Origin: Romanomermis culicivorax
Taxonomy: Eukaryota > Nematoda > Enoplea > Mermithida > Mermithidae
Length of the DNA stretch: 64,000 nt
Direction: 5' to 3'
Assembly (NCBI GenBank): GCA_963922205.1
Contig: CAWUHX010000509.1
Location: 1 to 64,000 of the forward strand
Both the position numbers and the translations under genes were made by a program. Below, one piece after another: positions 44,072-57,100 of the stretch. Positions within the stretch are counted from its first letter, which is position 1; the number at the start of each line of letters is the position of its first letter. The notes under the pieces are model-generated. The model ran no database searches. It was not told the DNA's origin and saw only the letters and a program-made list of their open reading frames with translations.

Positions 44072-45620
44072 GAGTAACAGACATAACGTTTGTTGATACT
44101 GCAGAATAGTTTATTTGTACTATGCTGCATTCATTTCAAAATGATCAATGCAGTGCTGAGAATTTTGACCTATGCAACTTTACTGGAAATTAGCATATCA
44201 ACTTAAATGATCTTGGAATGATTGGAAAGAGTAATCATCAAGGGGTTCAGTACCATGAAAGACAAATTTATCGAATAGTGCCAATGAGTGGATGGTAGTT
44301 TGACCGTGACAATGCTGCATTTTTCATTTCCAAATGAATAATGTATAATTAAGCATTCAGTTAAGTAAATTTTTCTATAAATTGTTGATCTGCAAAATTG
44401 TCAATTATGATATGAAACTTTGCTAATTTTCCATTTCAAATTGTTGGATATCCAGGGTGTTTTTCTGCATGTACACACACATGATAGATAAAGAACCTGC
44501 ACATAAAACTACAGTAACCACAATTGGGCTGCTCGATTTGTGTATATCACAATAATTTTTCAGTATGTATATTCAACAATAAAGGAACACACACCATACA
44601 AAGTAGCATAACTTTTGGCATAATAGGCTCACATCTATTAACCTTGTCAACTCCCGACATGGGCCACCAGCTGTTCTGCTTCTATTACTGCCACCACAAA
44701 CAATCCACAAATGATTCACAAACACTTCGAGAAAGGGTCACAAACATCTTTCAAACACGGGACAAACAAAATTGCTTCAAACACTGTTTGTGCTGTTTGA
44801 GAATTGTTTGAGCAAAGTTTGTCCAATTGTTTGAGAAGTGTTTGAATCTCAAACACAAATGCGGCATTGTTTGTGCCCTGGACTGTAAGTTTCTAAAGGG
44901 TCATTTATACTTGCCTTTTCCGCAGAACAGAACAGAATGCAATCAACGTAACGGAATAGAACCGAAATTTCCGTTCTGTTCCGTTGGAGCTTGCCATCAG
45001 TTGTTCTCCGCAAAATCGCACTTATACTTTCTGATTGAAAGTGGAAATTGAAACTGAAACAAAAATTGCGCAATTTTATTAATTTCAGTACACAAAAATT
45101 TTGCTTGCATTCGTCTTTAATTTTAATTTGAGATGGAAATATCAACAACCCCGCAAAAAAATTGGATTTCATTTTGGGGCTGGTTTTTCTGACCATTGTT
45201 TTTCCCCAAATCTTGCTTTTGAGGGGAAAAATTTGGAAAAAAGTAAAGAAATTTTGGCCCTAGGATCAGACACACACTGCAAGAATTTTTCATGGGTGTC
45301 CTCGGACTTTTCATCAAGGGGGCAGAAGGGATGGGTGAGCAAGGAAACAAAAAAACGTTCTGCAAGCATGTTTTTTCTACAAAATATGCATAAAAATTAT
45401 CAAAAAAGCCATGTTGGAAAATGTTCAGGCAGGGGTGTTTTTTTCAGGACAGATGGGGCCCCCAGCCTCGGGTAGGGGAGTATACTCCCCTATCCGTACT
45501 AACGTATTTTACCCCCCCCCCACCAATTTTTTCTCATTTTTGCTTGTTTTTACCCAGTTTTTAGGCATAGACTTTTATTAACACGATGATAACCAATGTT
45601 ACATATGTTGTATGCATATG
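44072..45620. other. gene-free stretch between element 2 and Merlin remains
   Basis: No gene supported. 44690-44887 is crowded with CAAACA and TGTTTGA words and ends GCCCTGGACTGTA, resembling the ends of the CAAAC-rich element at 18243. 44920-44990 contains inverted GAACAGAAC/GTTCTGTTC phrases. 45190-45340 is a copy of the TTTTTCCCC dispersed repeat. Confidence 0.5.
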
Positions 45621-45624
45621 TAGG

Positions 45625-47491
45625 TTATTGAAAAGGCATGAACATGGCAATAAGATTTAAAATGCAATCAAAAGGACATTCGTTTGACGTATAATGCCAC
45701 ATGAGTTCGGATATAATATAGGAGTCAAGCATTTTGCAAGACATACCACACTGACGTTTATTTCTAACCTTAGCAGAATGCCACATGCATTCCACATTCT
45801 GCGAATGCGCACCAGAATCAGGATTGACAAAATTATACCAATGATTTAGGGTCATATGAGTAAAACCCAAATTTTGAATTTTGTTGTACCCCTTCCACTT
45901 ATCAGACATAATAATCGAACCCAGATGAATTTTTTTGCCAATGATAGGTACAGTCCAGATCACAAGTAACGTGTGTTTTTGCTTGTGGGGTGCTTGTCAC
46001 AAGCACCAATTTGGCAAGCTCTTGGCAAGCAGTCCACAAGTGAAGCACTTGTGGATTGCTTGTGGAACGCTTGTGGGTAGCTTGTCCAAGCACTTGTGAG
46101 TCGCTTGTCGAGTGCTTGTAGGTTGCTTGCCAAGTGCTTGTGACCTGCTTGCCAAGCACTTGTGAATCGCTTGCCAAGCGCTTGTGAATCGCTTGCCAAG
46201 TGCTTGTGAGTCGCTTGCCAAGCACTTGCAGCTGTGAGTGTGAATGTCAGTTGGAATATATTCATGAAGGCAATTATTTATTAGAAGTCTGTCGGTGTAC
46301 TTTGAGGATGTTCATAACATGCGGCTTTTCTAAAGCTTTTTTCGGAGAGAAAAATGTATCATAGGTTTTTCAAAATATGCTCCCTGCTGTACATGCATAA
46401 AAACGGAAAAAAGTAAACTTTTTCTTAAAATTTTCTTAATAATTAATTACAGTGAAAAAGCAAGTGCTATTTTATATTTTTGAAACTGTCAGCTAAAATA
46501 AATTGGACTAAAAATTTGTGAGGATGCCCAAACAGCCTGTAACAATTCTTTTTGAAAAAATTCCACCAGACAAGCTCTGCCAAAAATTTTGACTACATTG
46601 CTGTTGTCATTTTTCCGATTTATAAGCATTTCATGAAAGCCTTACTGTAGCAGACCGATTGTTTCATATCATCAACATATTTCACGTCTACAGTAATCCA
46701 TTTCGATGTATCTCTTCTGAGGAATTCTTCTGTCGGAAAAGACAAAGGCGTCCCTAAACGTGAAGAATAAGGTCATAAAAGAGTGTCTGTTGTGCATTGC
46801 TTGTGAAACACTTGCGGATTACTTCTCCAATGCTTGTAGAGTGCTTGTGACCTGCTTGTGAAATGCTTGTGGATTGCTTGCACAAGCACTTGTGGGTTGC
46901 TTGGCAAGTGCTTGTGAGTTGCTTGTGGCAAGCAACAAAATGACAAGCAATCCACAAGCACTTGGCAAGCACGTCGCTTGCCAAGCGCTTGTGGACATGC
47001 CACGTTACTTATGATCTAGACTGTAGCAACGTGGCGGGGCTACGATTGGGAACAGCTAGCAAAAAACATGCCTTCGTTTCCCTACATATACCGCCAAACA
47101 CCCACTGCTGAGGAAGCATGGGACCGGTGTGATTTTTTCGTTTGGCAAACAATGTTTCGTCGATTTCTACTGTCATCCCCACGCCTCTTATAGGTTCCGT
47201 GTTTTGCTCCATGCGCCATTGACATACCTCACGCATATAGTTAGCCCAGTCAATTGCCGCATGTTCACTCAAACCAAGCTCTTCCTCACAAGACTTCACA
47301 GATGACATTTCTTTTGACCAACAGTAGATGAAAAAAAGTGCCTGATGGAATGGTATTCTTGAACATAGAATGAAATGACAAATTTTGCAATAGAAGTGGC
47401 CAAGGTATAGTACGTAAGTACCCCCTATCTCCTCTATGTGCATATGGCAAGGATATGGAACAGATGCATTGGCAAATTTTAGGGTGTCCAA
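45625..47491 (-). pseudogene. Merlin (IS1016/ISXO2-like) transposase split by an insert
   Basis: Two minus-strand pieces make one DDE transposase of the Merlin superfamily. The N-terminal piece 47491-47026 has CEEELGLSEHAAIDW, VEIDETLFAKRK (first catalytic Asp), LPQQWVFGG and LLAVPNRSPATLL. The C-terminal piece 45948-45625 has GSIIMSDKWKGY (second Asp), FVNPDSGAHSQNVECMW (Glu) and LDSYIISELMWHY. Between them is a TA-flanked insert (45951-47023); leaving out the insert and one TA, the two pieces are in the same frame. The start codon and the ends of the Merlin element were not found. Confidence 0.88.
45951..47023. mobile_element. 1.07 kb TA-flanked element with CTTGTGG/CAAGC arrays
   Basis: Inserted in the Merlin gene. 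Ends are inverted (CAGTCCAGATCACAAGTAAC at left, complement of CAGTCTAGATCATAAGTAAC at right) with TA on both sides (45949-45950, 47024-47025). The outer 270 bases on the left and 220 on the right are packed with near-palindromes such as CAAGCGCTTG and CAAGCACTTG spaced about 10-20 bases. The middle is AT-rich and non-coding. ORFs read through the arrays in several frames are artefacts of the repeats. Confidence 0.88.
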
Positions 47492-47589
47492 ATTTCAAAA
47501 TTTTCTTTAAATACATCAACTTTCTAAACTGCTTCATAGAAGTAGTTGTCAGAAACTTGTACTCGTAGCTTTTCTAAATTTCAAGGACA

Positions 47590-49557
47590 ACAGAAATTTT
47601 TGAACAGAAAATTTGAATCTAATTCTTGAAGTAAATTTCTAGAAAATACATTTTCAAGCTTCACCGCACTATTTTTTTTCTTCCCCATTTTCCCCCCATT
47701 CTCCCCAAGTCATTTTTTGCATGAAAATGCTCATATACACTTTATTCAAGTGTTTTTGAGCTTTTTAGAACATTCTGATATTTTTAGAGATATTAACTCA
47801 TTAAAATTGAAGAGAAATTAAAATTTTCGAGTTTAAAGTCTACACATTGTGTAACAAATTTTATAGCAGACTATCCAATAGCATAGTGACTTTTAATTAG
47901 ATAGGAAATCGGCTGTTTAGGTACTACAATGAGAAGTCAGAAGCTAAAGGACATGTTATGTTTCTGGTGCACGGCGCCAGAAAATTTTTTGGGCGTTAAC
48001 ATTCTGCGGTGCTGGTAAATCGATTTTCCCAACACTTACATATTCCAAGAATTAGATTCGAAATTTTTGTTCAAAAATGTTAATTTTTAGGAATTCATCT
48101 TTTGAAAAATTTTTAAATCAGTTATTTATTCGTGAACTTTCAAAAATTTGACTGAAAACAGTGTTTTTTGGTACTCGTTGCATTTGTACTGGTACAAACA
48201 ACCTCTCAAAAACTGTTTGGACTCCAAAATTTGCGAAAAATTTCTAAAAAGAGCATTCATTGTTATGCAATGCAACAAACATGCCGTGAAATACGTTGGC
48301 TATTTTCACAAGACACATAGGAAGGCTACCAATTCAGACACATAAAACACTTGATCATGAGACACAGAATATGCACTAGTGAAATACTCCACAAAAAGCT
48401 TTTATTATAACAAACAAGTCCATTATTGATACTGAATACTGATGGCTGTTGAAAGACACAAAATTTTTTTGTCCTAAAATTTTTGTTTGTACCAGTACAA
48501 ACGAAGGCAAAATTTTTGTTTGTACTCTAGACCATTTCGTTTGTAAACTACAAACAAAAAAACACTGACCGAAAAGCAAAAATACTTTCATTAAGCTTAC
48601 AAATTTAATTTATGTTAAGAGGGAAACAATTGCTTCGAAAAGTTTAGAAAGTTGATGCGTTGATCTTCCTCAAAAAATGTGTCGATGGAAAAGTGCAGAT
48701 CTTCATTAAATATAAAGATGAAATAACCAATTAAAACATGAGGTAACATTTTTAGGGTGATAAAAACTATTAAAGATCAAATGTTAAGTGAAGGTAGACA
48801 TGCTAAAAGCCGCGCCTGAGCTAGGTTGAATAATATGATTATTGAAGTTATAACTGGCGCGAAGCGTCGTAAATTCCGAGATTCGGACCCACCAAAATGC
48901 ATCTTTTGTATCGGATCCCCAAATTTTTTCTTTTTCCGCATTTTCCGAAAATTTTCAACGTTTCCAACAACAATTATAATATGGCCTGAGTTCTGCATTT
49001 GTGGTATATACGCAAACATTCTGGTGTTTTCGTAGTGACTAAATTGCAAAAATGAGGAAAATACTAGTCTGGTAAGCCACATTGAGTTGTGAACAACAGA
49101 TGGGTATTCAACAATAATTGAAAGCATATTAATGATAGATTTTCTATGAATTGAACTGCCGTTAACATTTCTGTGATCCATGTTAAGAATATCGAAATCA
49201 ATTCATTTCTTGTTTCTGAACGCCGGAACAAATTTTGGGAGTCTGGAAAATGAGTTTTTGCAACATCTGAATGTAAATTTAAATCCGACTTATAGATTGT
49301 AAATAGCTTCTCATTTCGCTGAAAAAATTTTCGAACTTTTATGTTCTAAAACGCTGGAAAATGAATCTATGCAACAGACATTGCTGAATAGGAGCTTCAA
49401 ACAAACCTGTAAGAAGTCCCACCAGTTGGGGGAGGGTTAAACTCAAAAATTTGGGGGGGGGGTTCCAAAACTTTCAAGTTTTTTCGAGGTTTTTGGGAAA
49501 AAGTAGCTACTTTTCTGCAAATAAGAATAAGAAATGGGATATTTCAATAGATAGAAA
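47590..49557. repeat. mosaic of dispersed repeats
   Basis: 47640-48140 matches 52590-52930 (landmarks TTCAAGTGTTTTTGAG, CATTCTGCGGTGCTGG and GATTTTCC) and partly 50030-50120. 48783-48910 matches 9795-9930 and, inverted, 785-900 (landmarks GACATGCTAAAAGCC and GCGCGAAGCGTCG). 49200-49400 carries ACGCCGGAACAAATTTT-type sequence. A partial CCTGTAAGA G-rich MITE lies at 49405-49500. No gene. Confidence 0.65.
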
Positions 49558-50491
49558 AGCCGTAGGCATACTTAGCCGCAACGGGCGAAAAAGTCTGCGG
49601 CTCGCACACTTTTTTGCGGTTTTCAAAAATTGCGACCCGCAAGTCACCCGCAAAACCGCAATACGATTGCGGTTGGCAACCCGCAACCGCATTGCGGTTT
49701 AGTGCGGTTTATCGACCCGCAAAGAGTTCTCGAGTGGAGTACTTTTTGCGGTTCTGGCAGCCGCACTTGATACAGTATATGGCGTTTCGCGCTGAATAAC
49801 ACTGAATACCTGATCTTTATCAACTAGAAAACTCAATTATTTCCAGAATTTGCTTTGTCCAGTGTTTTTTTTTCTGCAAAGGAATCTTTTGAGGAGAAAA
49901 ATTCGGGAACAAAGAATAAAATTTATGCAAGGTTCTCATTGTCGAAAAAATTTTCGGGAATCGGAAACTGAAAAGATGTATTTTGGTGAACACTGTTTTT
50001 CCCGCCGGCTTTTTCGTCAAATGGCGATAGGGGTAAAAAATTTTTCCCCAATTTTCTAAAGTCTTTTTTCGCTTAAAAATGCTCATAGACGGTTTATTTT
50101 AGTGTTTTTAAGCTTTTAAAACATGATGTTTTTAGAGCGGTTGATTTTTTCCACATGAGAACCGGACCCAAAATTTTTTTTCTCATTTTCCAAAAATTTT
50201 CCCCATTTTTAAAAACGCTTGTAATGTGCCTACCTACGGATGCTTTTCCATGCAATTAGGAGCATACCCAAGCATTTTGACGCTTTTGGATTCGGAAACC
50301 TACAACCTTGCATCTCTTAAGTAATTTCCGGTTCGAAATTGCGGTTAACTATGCTTACAATTGCGGTTTTCCGGTTCCGCATTTTTGCGGAACCGCGGGA
50401 AAGTATGCCATTGTGAGAGCCGCAACCGACCCGCAATTGCGGGTCGCAAAATTTGCGGCCGCAAAAAAACCGGTCAAGTATGCCTACGGCT
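49558..50491. mobile_element. 934-bp element, AGCCGTAGGCATACTT ends, CCGCAA arrays
   Basis: AGCCGTAGGCATACTT at the left is inverted at 50476-50491 (AAGTATGCCTACGGCT). AAA lies outside both ends, which would fit a 3-bp duplication. The outer 170-200 bases on each side carry many TTGCGG, CCGCAA and GACCCGCAA words in both orientations. The interior (49857-50060) contains a TTTTTTTCTGC/TTTTTCCCGCCGG repeat block that may be a later insert. No transposase. Confidence 0.82.
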
Positions 50492-51359
50492 AAACTGTTG
50501 AACGTTAATTTCTACGGCCGCATCTGATAGAAAACAACAACTATCATACATACGCATACCAGCGCATGGCGCCGGAAAATTTTTACCGAAAATGAAAATC
50601 TTGCCGAAAGCTTTTTCCTCATATTGTTTTTTCCTTAGAACATAGAAAAACCGTGATTGCGACGGAAAATTGCGTATGAGAACAAGAAAAGTGTTTCCGG
50701 CTCGTTAAATTTGCCAAAAAAAATTTTACAGCATCAAAATAGATGCGAAATTCGCTCAAATATCGAAAATAAAAATTGAATTTTTCCGTCGGAGTACGCG
50801 TGCAGATGGAGCATCCGAACCGAAATTTTTTTGCACGACGCAATCGAAATGCTTCGGTTCGGTCCCCTTCGGTTGACTTCACTTAAGGCGGAATGTCACT
50901 TCACGCTTCCCGCGTCACGCTGCAGTTAAAAGAAAAAATGGACCAATCAAAATCGAGCGTGAACCGCTCGCCCGCTTCCGAAGTGACATATACCAAGCGG
51001 GCAGACCGCGAGCGGTGTCGCGCGTGATGACCGAAATCCCCGCTAGCAATCCTACTGTAGTTTTTCAGGCGCCCGCTAGTTTAGAAATTTTTCTATCCTA
51101 GCGGGCACCGCTTGCACCGCATTGTTAATTTTAAACCATTTTCATCGTGGTTTTTTGCAAAATTATTGTTCATTCGGCGATTTTAATCGAATTTATTGCT
51201 AAAATAAATCTTCCCAACGAGTTTAAATTAACAATTCGTAAAAAAGTGCAGAATTTCTTAAATTCCGATTTTTTTTCAATTTTTAACCAATTTTTGTGCT
51301 TGGCTACTATTTCTTTCAGGGTTTTTTCGCGCTGAGCAACCAAATTTTTCCTGAGAGCC
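50492..51359. other. gene-free stretch with one GC-rich patch
   Basis: 50515-50600 is a copy of the GGCGCCGGAAAATTTT repeat. 50880-51130 is unusually GC-rich, with ATGTCACTTC at 50886 inverted as GAAGTGACAT at 50979 and many GCGGGC/GAGCGG words. No reading frame is convincing. The rest is AT-rich without features. Confidence 0.45.
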
Positions 51360-52177
51360 AGTGTTGTTTTTTTCCCGCCGGCTTTTTCGCAACTGGGGAA
51401 GAGGGCGGTGTTTTTTTAGCACGGACAATTGTGCCAATTGGCACAAGAGGCCAAGAAAATTTAAGTCAATGGCAAAAAAAAATTTCTCTGAAAACTGCGA
51501 AAAGGTTTCGGGCCAAAAGTGTAATAAAAATTTTACGCATCAATTTTTTTGTAGAAATCGTTCTCAACTAGCTATGTCAGTCAGATAAGAAAAAACTATG
51601 CAAAGAAATGATTCACTACGAGCCAAATGGAATGCTGAGAAAATTTAAATGACTAGAATTTTTCAGGAAGTTCACATTTTAATTCAATTTTCGACTACGA
51701 ATATTTATAAAAACAACTATGTAAAGACACTAGAGAAAATAAGGTCGAGAATTGTCTACTTTTCGGTCGAAACATCGTTCCAACGATATTGATTTTTCTA
51801 TTTGAATCGATCCAACTCAAAAAGTGAATTTCAGTTTTAGATCCCAATACGACTAGTCCCTAATGAACAGAGAATATTCAGAATTTTTTTTATCCATCAG
51901 TCATTGACAGCCTATAAAGTTTGCTGCGACGATACCACCACAGTGCTTGATGAGAACTCGTTCACGTTCGGGTCAAGTATTAATTAATTATTATATTCAT
52001 TGACCCAGCGTGAAGCGCCGAAAATTTTTTGCATTTTCAGTCTCTACAACGTCTAGAAATCGAGGAAATTTAGTGTTTGACTAGCCAGAAATGTTGTGCC
52101 AATTGGCACAAATGCTCAACATTCATTGTGAAATTCCAATTTTTTTGTGTGAAAAACCTTTTTTGCCACCAAAAATA
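51360..52177. repeat. dispersed repeat, uninterrupted paralogue of the EnSpm target
   Basis: About 650 bases of this block (51530-52170) align by eye with 52895-53367 and continue, past the EnSpm element, with 63378-63560. Landmarks include GACAGCCTATAAAGTTTGCTG, TATTCATTGACCCAGCGTG and GTGCCAATTGGCAC. It therefore shows what the EnSpm target looked like. No gene. Confidence 0.78.
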
Positions 52178-52572
52178 CACTACCAGGCGAAAGTAACCCT
52201 CAAAAATTCGCGTCCGGGACGCGTCCGGAATGCGTCTTTTTCGGCAGCACAAAGAAAACTTTCATCTTTCTTAGTAATTGACATTCATGCAACAACTGTC
52301 AATCATAGTTCTTTCATAATGTGTAGTGGATATGCACTTTGTTTTGACCTACAGTATGACAACAGTTGACCTTTCGTTTATATCTGATAAATAATGTGTG
52401 CTTTATATAGAGAGGTAAGAAGGAAGCCTCAGCAAAATTCTTTGGCTTTGTGTGACACAAGCACATGGCCTGTCAATTTTATTGTCGGTATGGTGTGCTT
52501 TTTGCGTCCTGGGTGCATCCGGGACGCGTCCTGGACGCAACCGGCATGGACGGTTAGTTTCGCCTGGTAGTG
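52178..52572. mobile_element. 395-bp MITE, CACTACCAGGCGAAA ends, copy 2
   Basis: Same length and nearly the same sequence as 18516-18910, TA on both sides, inverted ends CACTACCAGGCGAAAGTAAC and CGCCTGGTAGTG. It interrupts the dispersed repeat block just beyond its GTGCCAATTGGCAC palindrome. Confidence 0.88.
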
Positions 52573-53367
52573 TATACTGGAAAGGGTCAAATTTTTTTTC
52601 TTTTATAGACACATTATTCAAGTGTTTTTGAGTTTAAATACAAATAGAAGAAAAAATTGAAATTTTCGAGTTTGAAGCCTAATTTACAAGCAGCAAACAA
52701 TCGAGTAGCTTAATGATCCTGAATTAGATGAGAAATCAACCATCCCAAACAACATGTTAATCTTTCTGGCGTTAAGTGCTGGAAAACTTTTTTAGGGTAC
52801 TGACATTCTGCGATGCTAGAAAATCAATTTTCCGAACATTTATTTCAATTATAAGATTCGAATTTTCTATTCGAAAAGTTTGATAAAAAGTTAACGTTTA
52901 ACGCATTAATTTTTTGTAAAAATCGTGCCCAAATCTATTTTTCAGCTCACCATGATGTCAGTGAGATAAGAAAAAACAGTGCAACAAAATAGTTCATGAA
53001 AATCCTAAAGAAATAGAATGCTGATAAAATTTAAATAGGTCTTAAATTGTTCAGGAAGTTCAAATTGATTCAATTTTCGACTACGAATATCTGTGTTATT
53101 TAACAACAATGTAAAGACTAGAGAAAATAAAGTCGAAAATCGTGTAAATTTTAGATTCAAACATTGTACCATTATCAACGATATCGATTTTTCTGTTTGA
53201 ATCAATCAAACACAAAAAGTAAGAATTTCGGTTTAAAATCAGAATCTGACTGAATGAACAGTGAATATTCAGAATTTCTTTTTACTCACCAGTCTTGACA
53301 GCCTATAAAGTTTGCTGTAACGATACCAATACACTGTTCGAAGAGAAACAGTTCGCGTTCAGGCCAA
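52573..53367. repeat. dispersed repeat block, left half of the EnSpm target
   Basis: 52590-52930 is the copy of 47640-48140; 52895-53367 is the copy of 51530-51990. It is cut at 53367 by the EnSpm element and resumes at 63378. No gene. Confidence 0.72.
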
Positions 53368-53379
53368 CCCGCATTGTTC

Positions 53380-53700
53380 GTCTTACATTATCTTATATTT
53401 TATCTTGTAAGATCCTAATAAATACCGTGCAAGAATCTGGGTCGATCTGTTAAGATTTTCAACCCAATAATGTAAGATCTTTTGGCCATAAGAAAACGTA
53501 CAAGATCTTAGGAGATCTTAACATCAGTTGCACAAGATCGTGAATGGAACAAGTACGACACAGAAAGATCTTACATAAGAAGTTACATAAAGATCTTATA
53601 AGAAGTTGTACAAGACAGTGGGTCGGGATTTTTCCAGATTGTGTAAGATCTTTCAATAGTAAGATCTTTTCCTTTTTAAGCAAGATATTTTAGTTTCTTG
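53380..53700. repeat. left subterminal AAGATCTTA array
   Basis: About ten words matching TAAGATCTTA, GTAAGATCTT or AAGATCTTATAAG in both orientations within 320 bases. The mirror array lies at 62925-63320. Best explained as transposase binding sites. Confidence 0.82.
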
Positions 53701-54152
53701 CAAATTTCTTACAATCATGTTAATTTCCTTAAATTTTTTTATTCATGAAATGTAAAAATAACGGAAACGTGAAATTAATTACACATCATAAAAACAAAAT
53801 GATGTAAATTACTAATTGGAAATAAACGCAACGCAGAATGAACTTGAAAAGTTTTCTGATCAATATATGTATAGTTTGTTTTGTAAAATCAATTCAAACA
53901 TTTCTTCAGTTATGCATGTTTTCCACACCAAACTATTTTTCATATTTCTCAGAAAACTTGTATAAAAAAAGTATTTTGTTATGCGGCACGATTTACTGCA
54001 AAGACTTTTTCACAAAAGGTAAAAATGCACATAATATCGTCACTATCCGAGAAAAAGTTGATTGATACAATTTTTTTTAAAACTGAGTTTTTGGTATGAA
54101 TATTGATCGGTAAATAAGTCGACAGTACATCATGATTTATGCTTACATCACA

Positions 54153-57100
54153 TTATGTTTCATTGGTGTCTACATCGTAGTAATTATCCAATTCTCGGAC
54201 GTTACGCAGGGTGGAGCTTTTTTCGTCAATGGCGTATTTTTTGGCGGCTTTGTGAAGGGGACTTCTTTTCTTGATTACGCGTTCATCCTTGACAGCCTCC
54301 CACGAAATCTTCCAGTTTGACACTGGAGGTTTGCCAGCATCCAATAGCTGCCAATACAAACAGTCGTTGGATATATTCCTGGAAAAATTAGAGTACGAGT
54401 ACATAAGAAATGTTTGACTTTCCATATTTTTCACGAAAATGCTTCATCATTCCAAAATATATATGCGTGAAATTTTACAAAGAAAATTGCAAAAAACTTG
54501 ACAAAAAATCACAAAATATGTGTTTAATTTAACAGATTATCTTGTGAAAAGCCACCAAGTATTTCTTAACTTTTATTTTTAATTCAAATTTTGGTTTTGT
54601 AAAAATTACATTCGTACGTCCACGGTAGAGGTTTTAGGGGTATTGGATTATGTCAACAAATGATATATAGTAAAAATTTGAGTAGGAATTACATATAGTG
54701 ATTTTGTGCAATTAATAACGTTTTTTACTAGTATAACAAAAATTTTTTTTTGTTTTAAAATTGATACATAGCAAAAATTTACAATAATGTTACTGTACAG
54801 CAAATTTTCAGTTCTAAATTATTGCTATATAGCAAAAATTTTCATACATTTTTTACTGATATAACAAAGTTTTTAGCTTAAAACTGCTATATAGCAGAAA
54901 TTTCTAAAAAGTTTAGGGTATAGTAATCCAAACCATTCAAATGCCTTTTGGGAAGGTGGGACTACAGTAACATGCCGAAGTTTACGTAACTAAATCATGT
55001 CTTAAATTCTCGATTTGAACAGGGAAGATCTTACCCTCGATTATATGAATCTAACCCCCACTGGTTGATGGCTTGTATCACCGTGTTGATGACCTGATGT
55101 TTCACAGTTTGCTTCTGCCCTTCTTCCAGCTGGACTTTTATTTGCTTGGCAGCTTGATCGATTTCCTCAACCAAGATCCAAGGGGTTTGATCAATTAATG
55201 GCCAACATTGGGCTAACCAATAATCACCAACTATTTCTAGAACAAATTATCAAAATGTATTTTACAATCATAGTGTATGCTACAGATATAAGCTATAGCT
55301 ATTTTAAAATTTACTTTTAAACAAGGTGACTCCTTCTGGGTCCTTATTATTCAAGTACCGCTGACGACCCTTCACCTGTTGCGGTATTTGATCTGCATCA
55401 GTCAAATCACCAGCGTGGGGTTCACGTAAAACCTTGGCCATTTGCCAATGACGCATGTTCCTATCTCCCCAAACTAGTCGACAGAAAGCGATTCCGAGTT
55501 TCGATAGATCTCGGCTTTTCGTACTAATGATTTCATTAATTTGGTTTGTAATATCTACGCCGCGATAAAAAACCTGAACAGTTAGAAATTATGCATGAGT
55601 CAATGAAAGTTTATAAAGAAAACACAATTTGGACATTCGAAGTTTTTTAATACTTTATCCGATTCTCCACAAAGCTTTATAACTGAGCCTGATGTGGAAA
55701 GACGGGTCGGGTTTGACGGATTTTTTAAGGATACTAGCATCGATTTCATACGACCAACATCAGTTGCCAAACTTCGTAGCATTGCAGTGACATCATCTTC
55801 AAATTTTTTTTGATGATGCAAAAGCATATCGAGCTTTTCCACTATGCAATTTGTCGAATCGTTATTCTTGCATAATAAATTCTGCTGCTTCATAGTGTCA
55901 AGGTCAAGCAGAATGGACGAAAAATTCTCATGGTTCGATGTCGTCGTTTCTATAAACAGAAAAAAACAACAACATCACGTCGTATAATTGTGCAGAACTG
56001 TACCGCACAATAGAATAAATGACGTATAAAAAAACAATGAGCAGATAAGTAAAAGTATACCTTCAATAATCGAAGGCTGTTGCTTCTGATTTTCGTAATT
56101 GAAATTCCCCTGTGGGACGTAATCATCATTTTCTATGTTCAATCTGTCTTCAGATTCTTGATCCAGCTCTGCGGTTGCGTTGCAAAAGCAGTCGTTCGCT
56201 TCTTCCACGACTGACACATTGCGTAAACCGAACCCTTATACAACACCTTGTTCCAAAAAAATGTCATGATATCGCCTAAACTAATTAAAAATGTATGCAT
56301 CAGTTTCCAGTATCGTTACAAAAATTAAGCCTTATGCTTACTCCTCATTATAACTTCTATTTGAGCCTAGAATGATGCAGTTTGTTGCACCAGACACGTA
56401 AAACTATGTATAGTATCAAAGAGCTGAATTTCATTCAACTAACACATGTAAACGCTCAAGAAATTCGCTGTGGAGAGGGTCGGCGATCAGAATCCGGAGG
56501 ACGGTGTGGGGAATCCAAAATTTTAATTTTTACCTGGAAATGTAACAAGAATGCTGCATTTTGGAGCAAAAACGCTACAAAAAATGCAAATTTCAGACAA
56601 AAAAATCAAAAATGACACCTCTTTCTAAAAAAATTCAAAAAATTGAGGCCACTGTATAATTTTCACCGTTCGGGCAAGGGGTGCCAAAATCTGAGTGGGA
56701 GATAGCGGACCTGGGATGGGGTGTTCGCCCACTCCTCCCCCTCTTACATGTATGACTAGCTGTGCAGTAAGCTGAACGGCGATGCAAATAATTTAATGTA
56801 TTTTGTCTTTCAAATGTTAGTCATTTCTGTCGCAATTGAGAAAAAATGGATAAAATTTCACCAAATACAGGATGTCATTTTGTCAGTTTCTTAGAAAAAC
56901 TGGAGAAAATGTTGTCCATAAGAAAAATTTTGGCTGCATGGAGCCAGATAGACAGTCTGTGTAATGCAAAAAACCATATCTTGGAATTACATATTTGTAA
57001 AGAGTTATAAACAGTGAATGCGGATAGTTTTTTGACCCGCCCTGTATGAAGAGAAAATCGAAGAGTATTTTGCAGATTTATTTCATGTTTAGAATATTTT

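Noticed and set aside
45902-47003. Long minus-strand frames full of His, Lys, Ala and Ser (45902-46265, 46754-47003)
   Set aside because: They translate the CTTGTGG/CAAGC repeats in more than one frame; repeats without stops produce such frames automatically.
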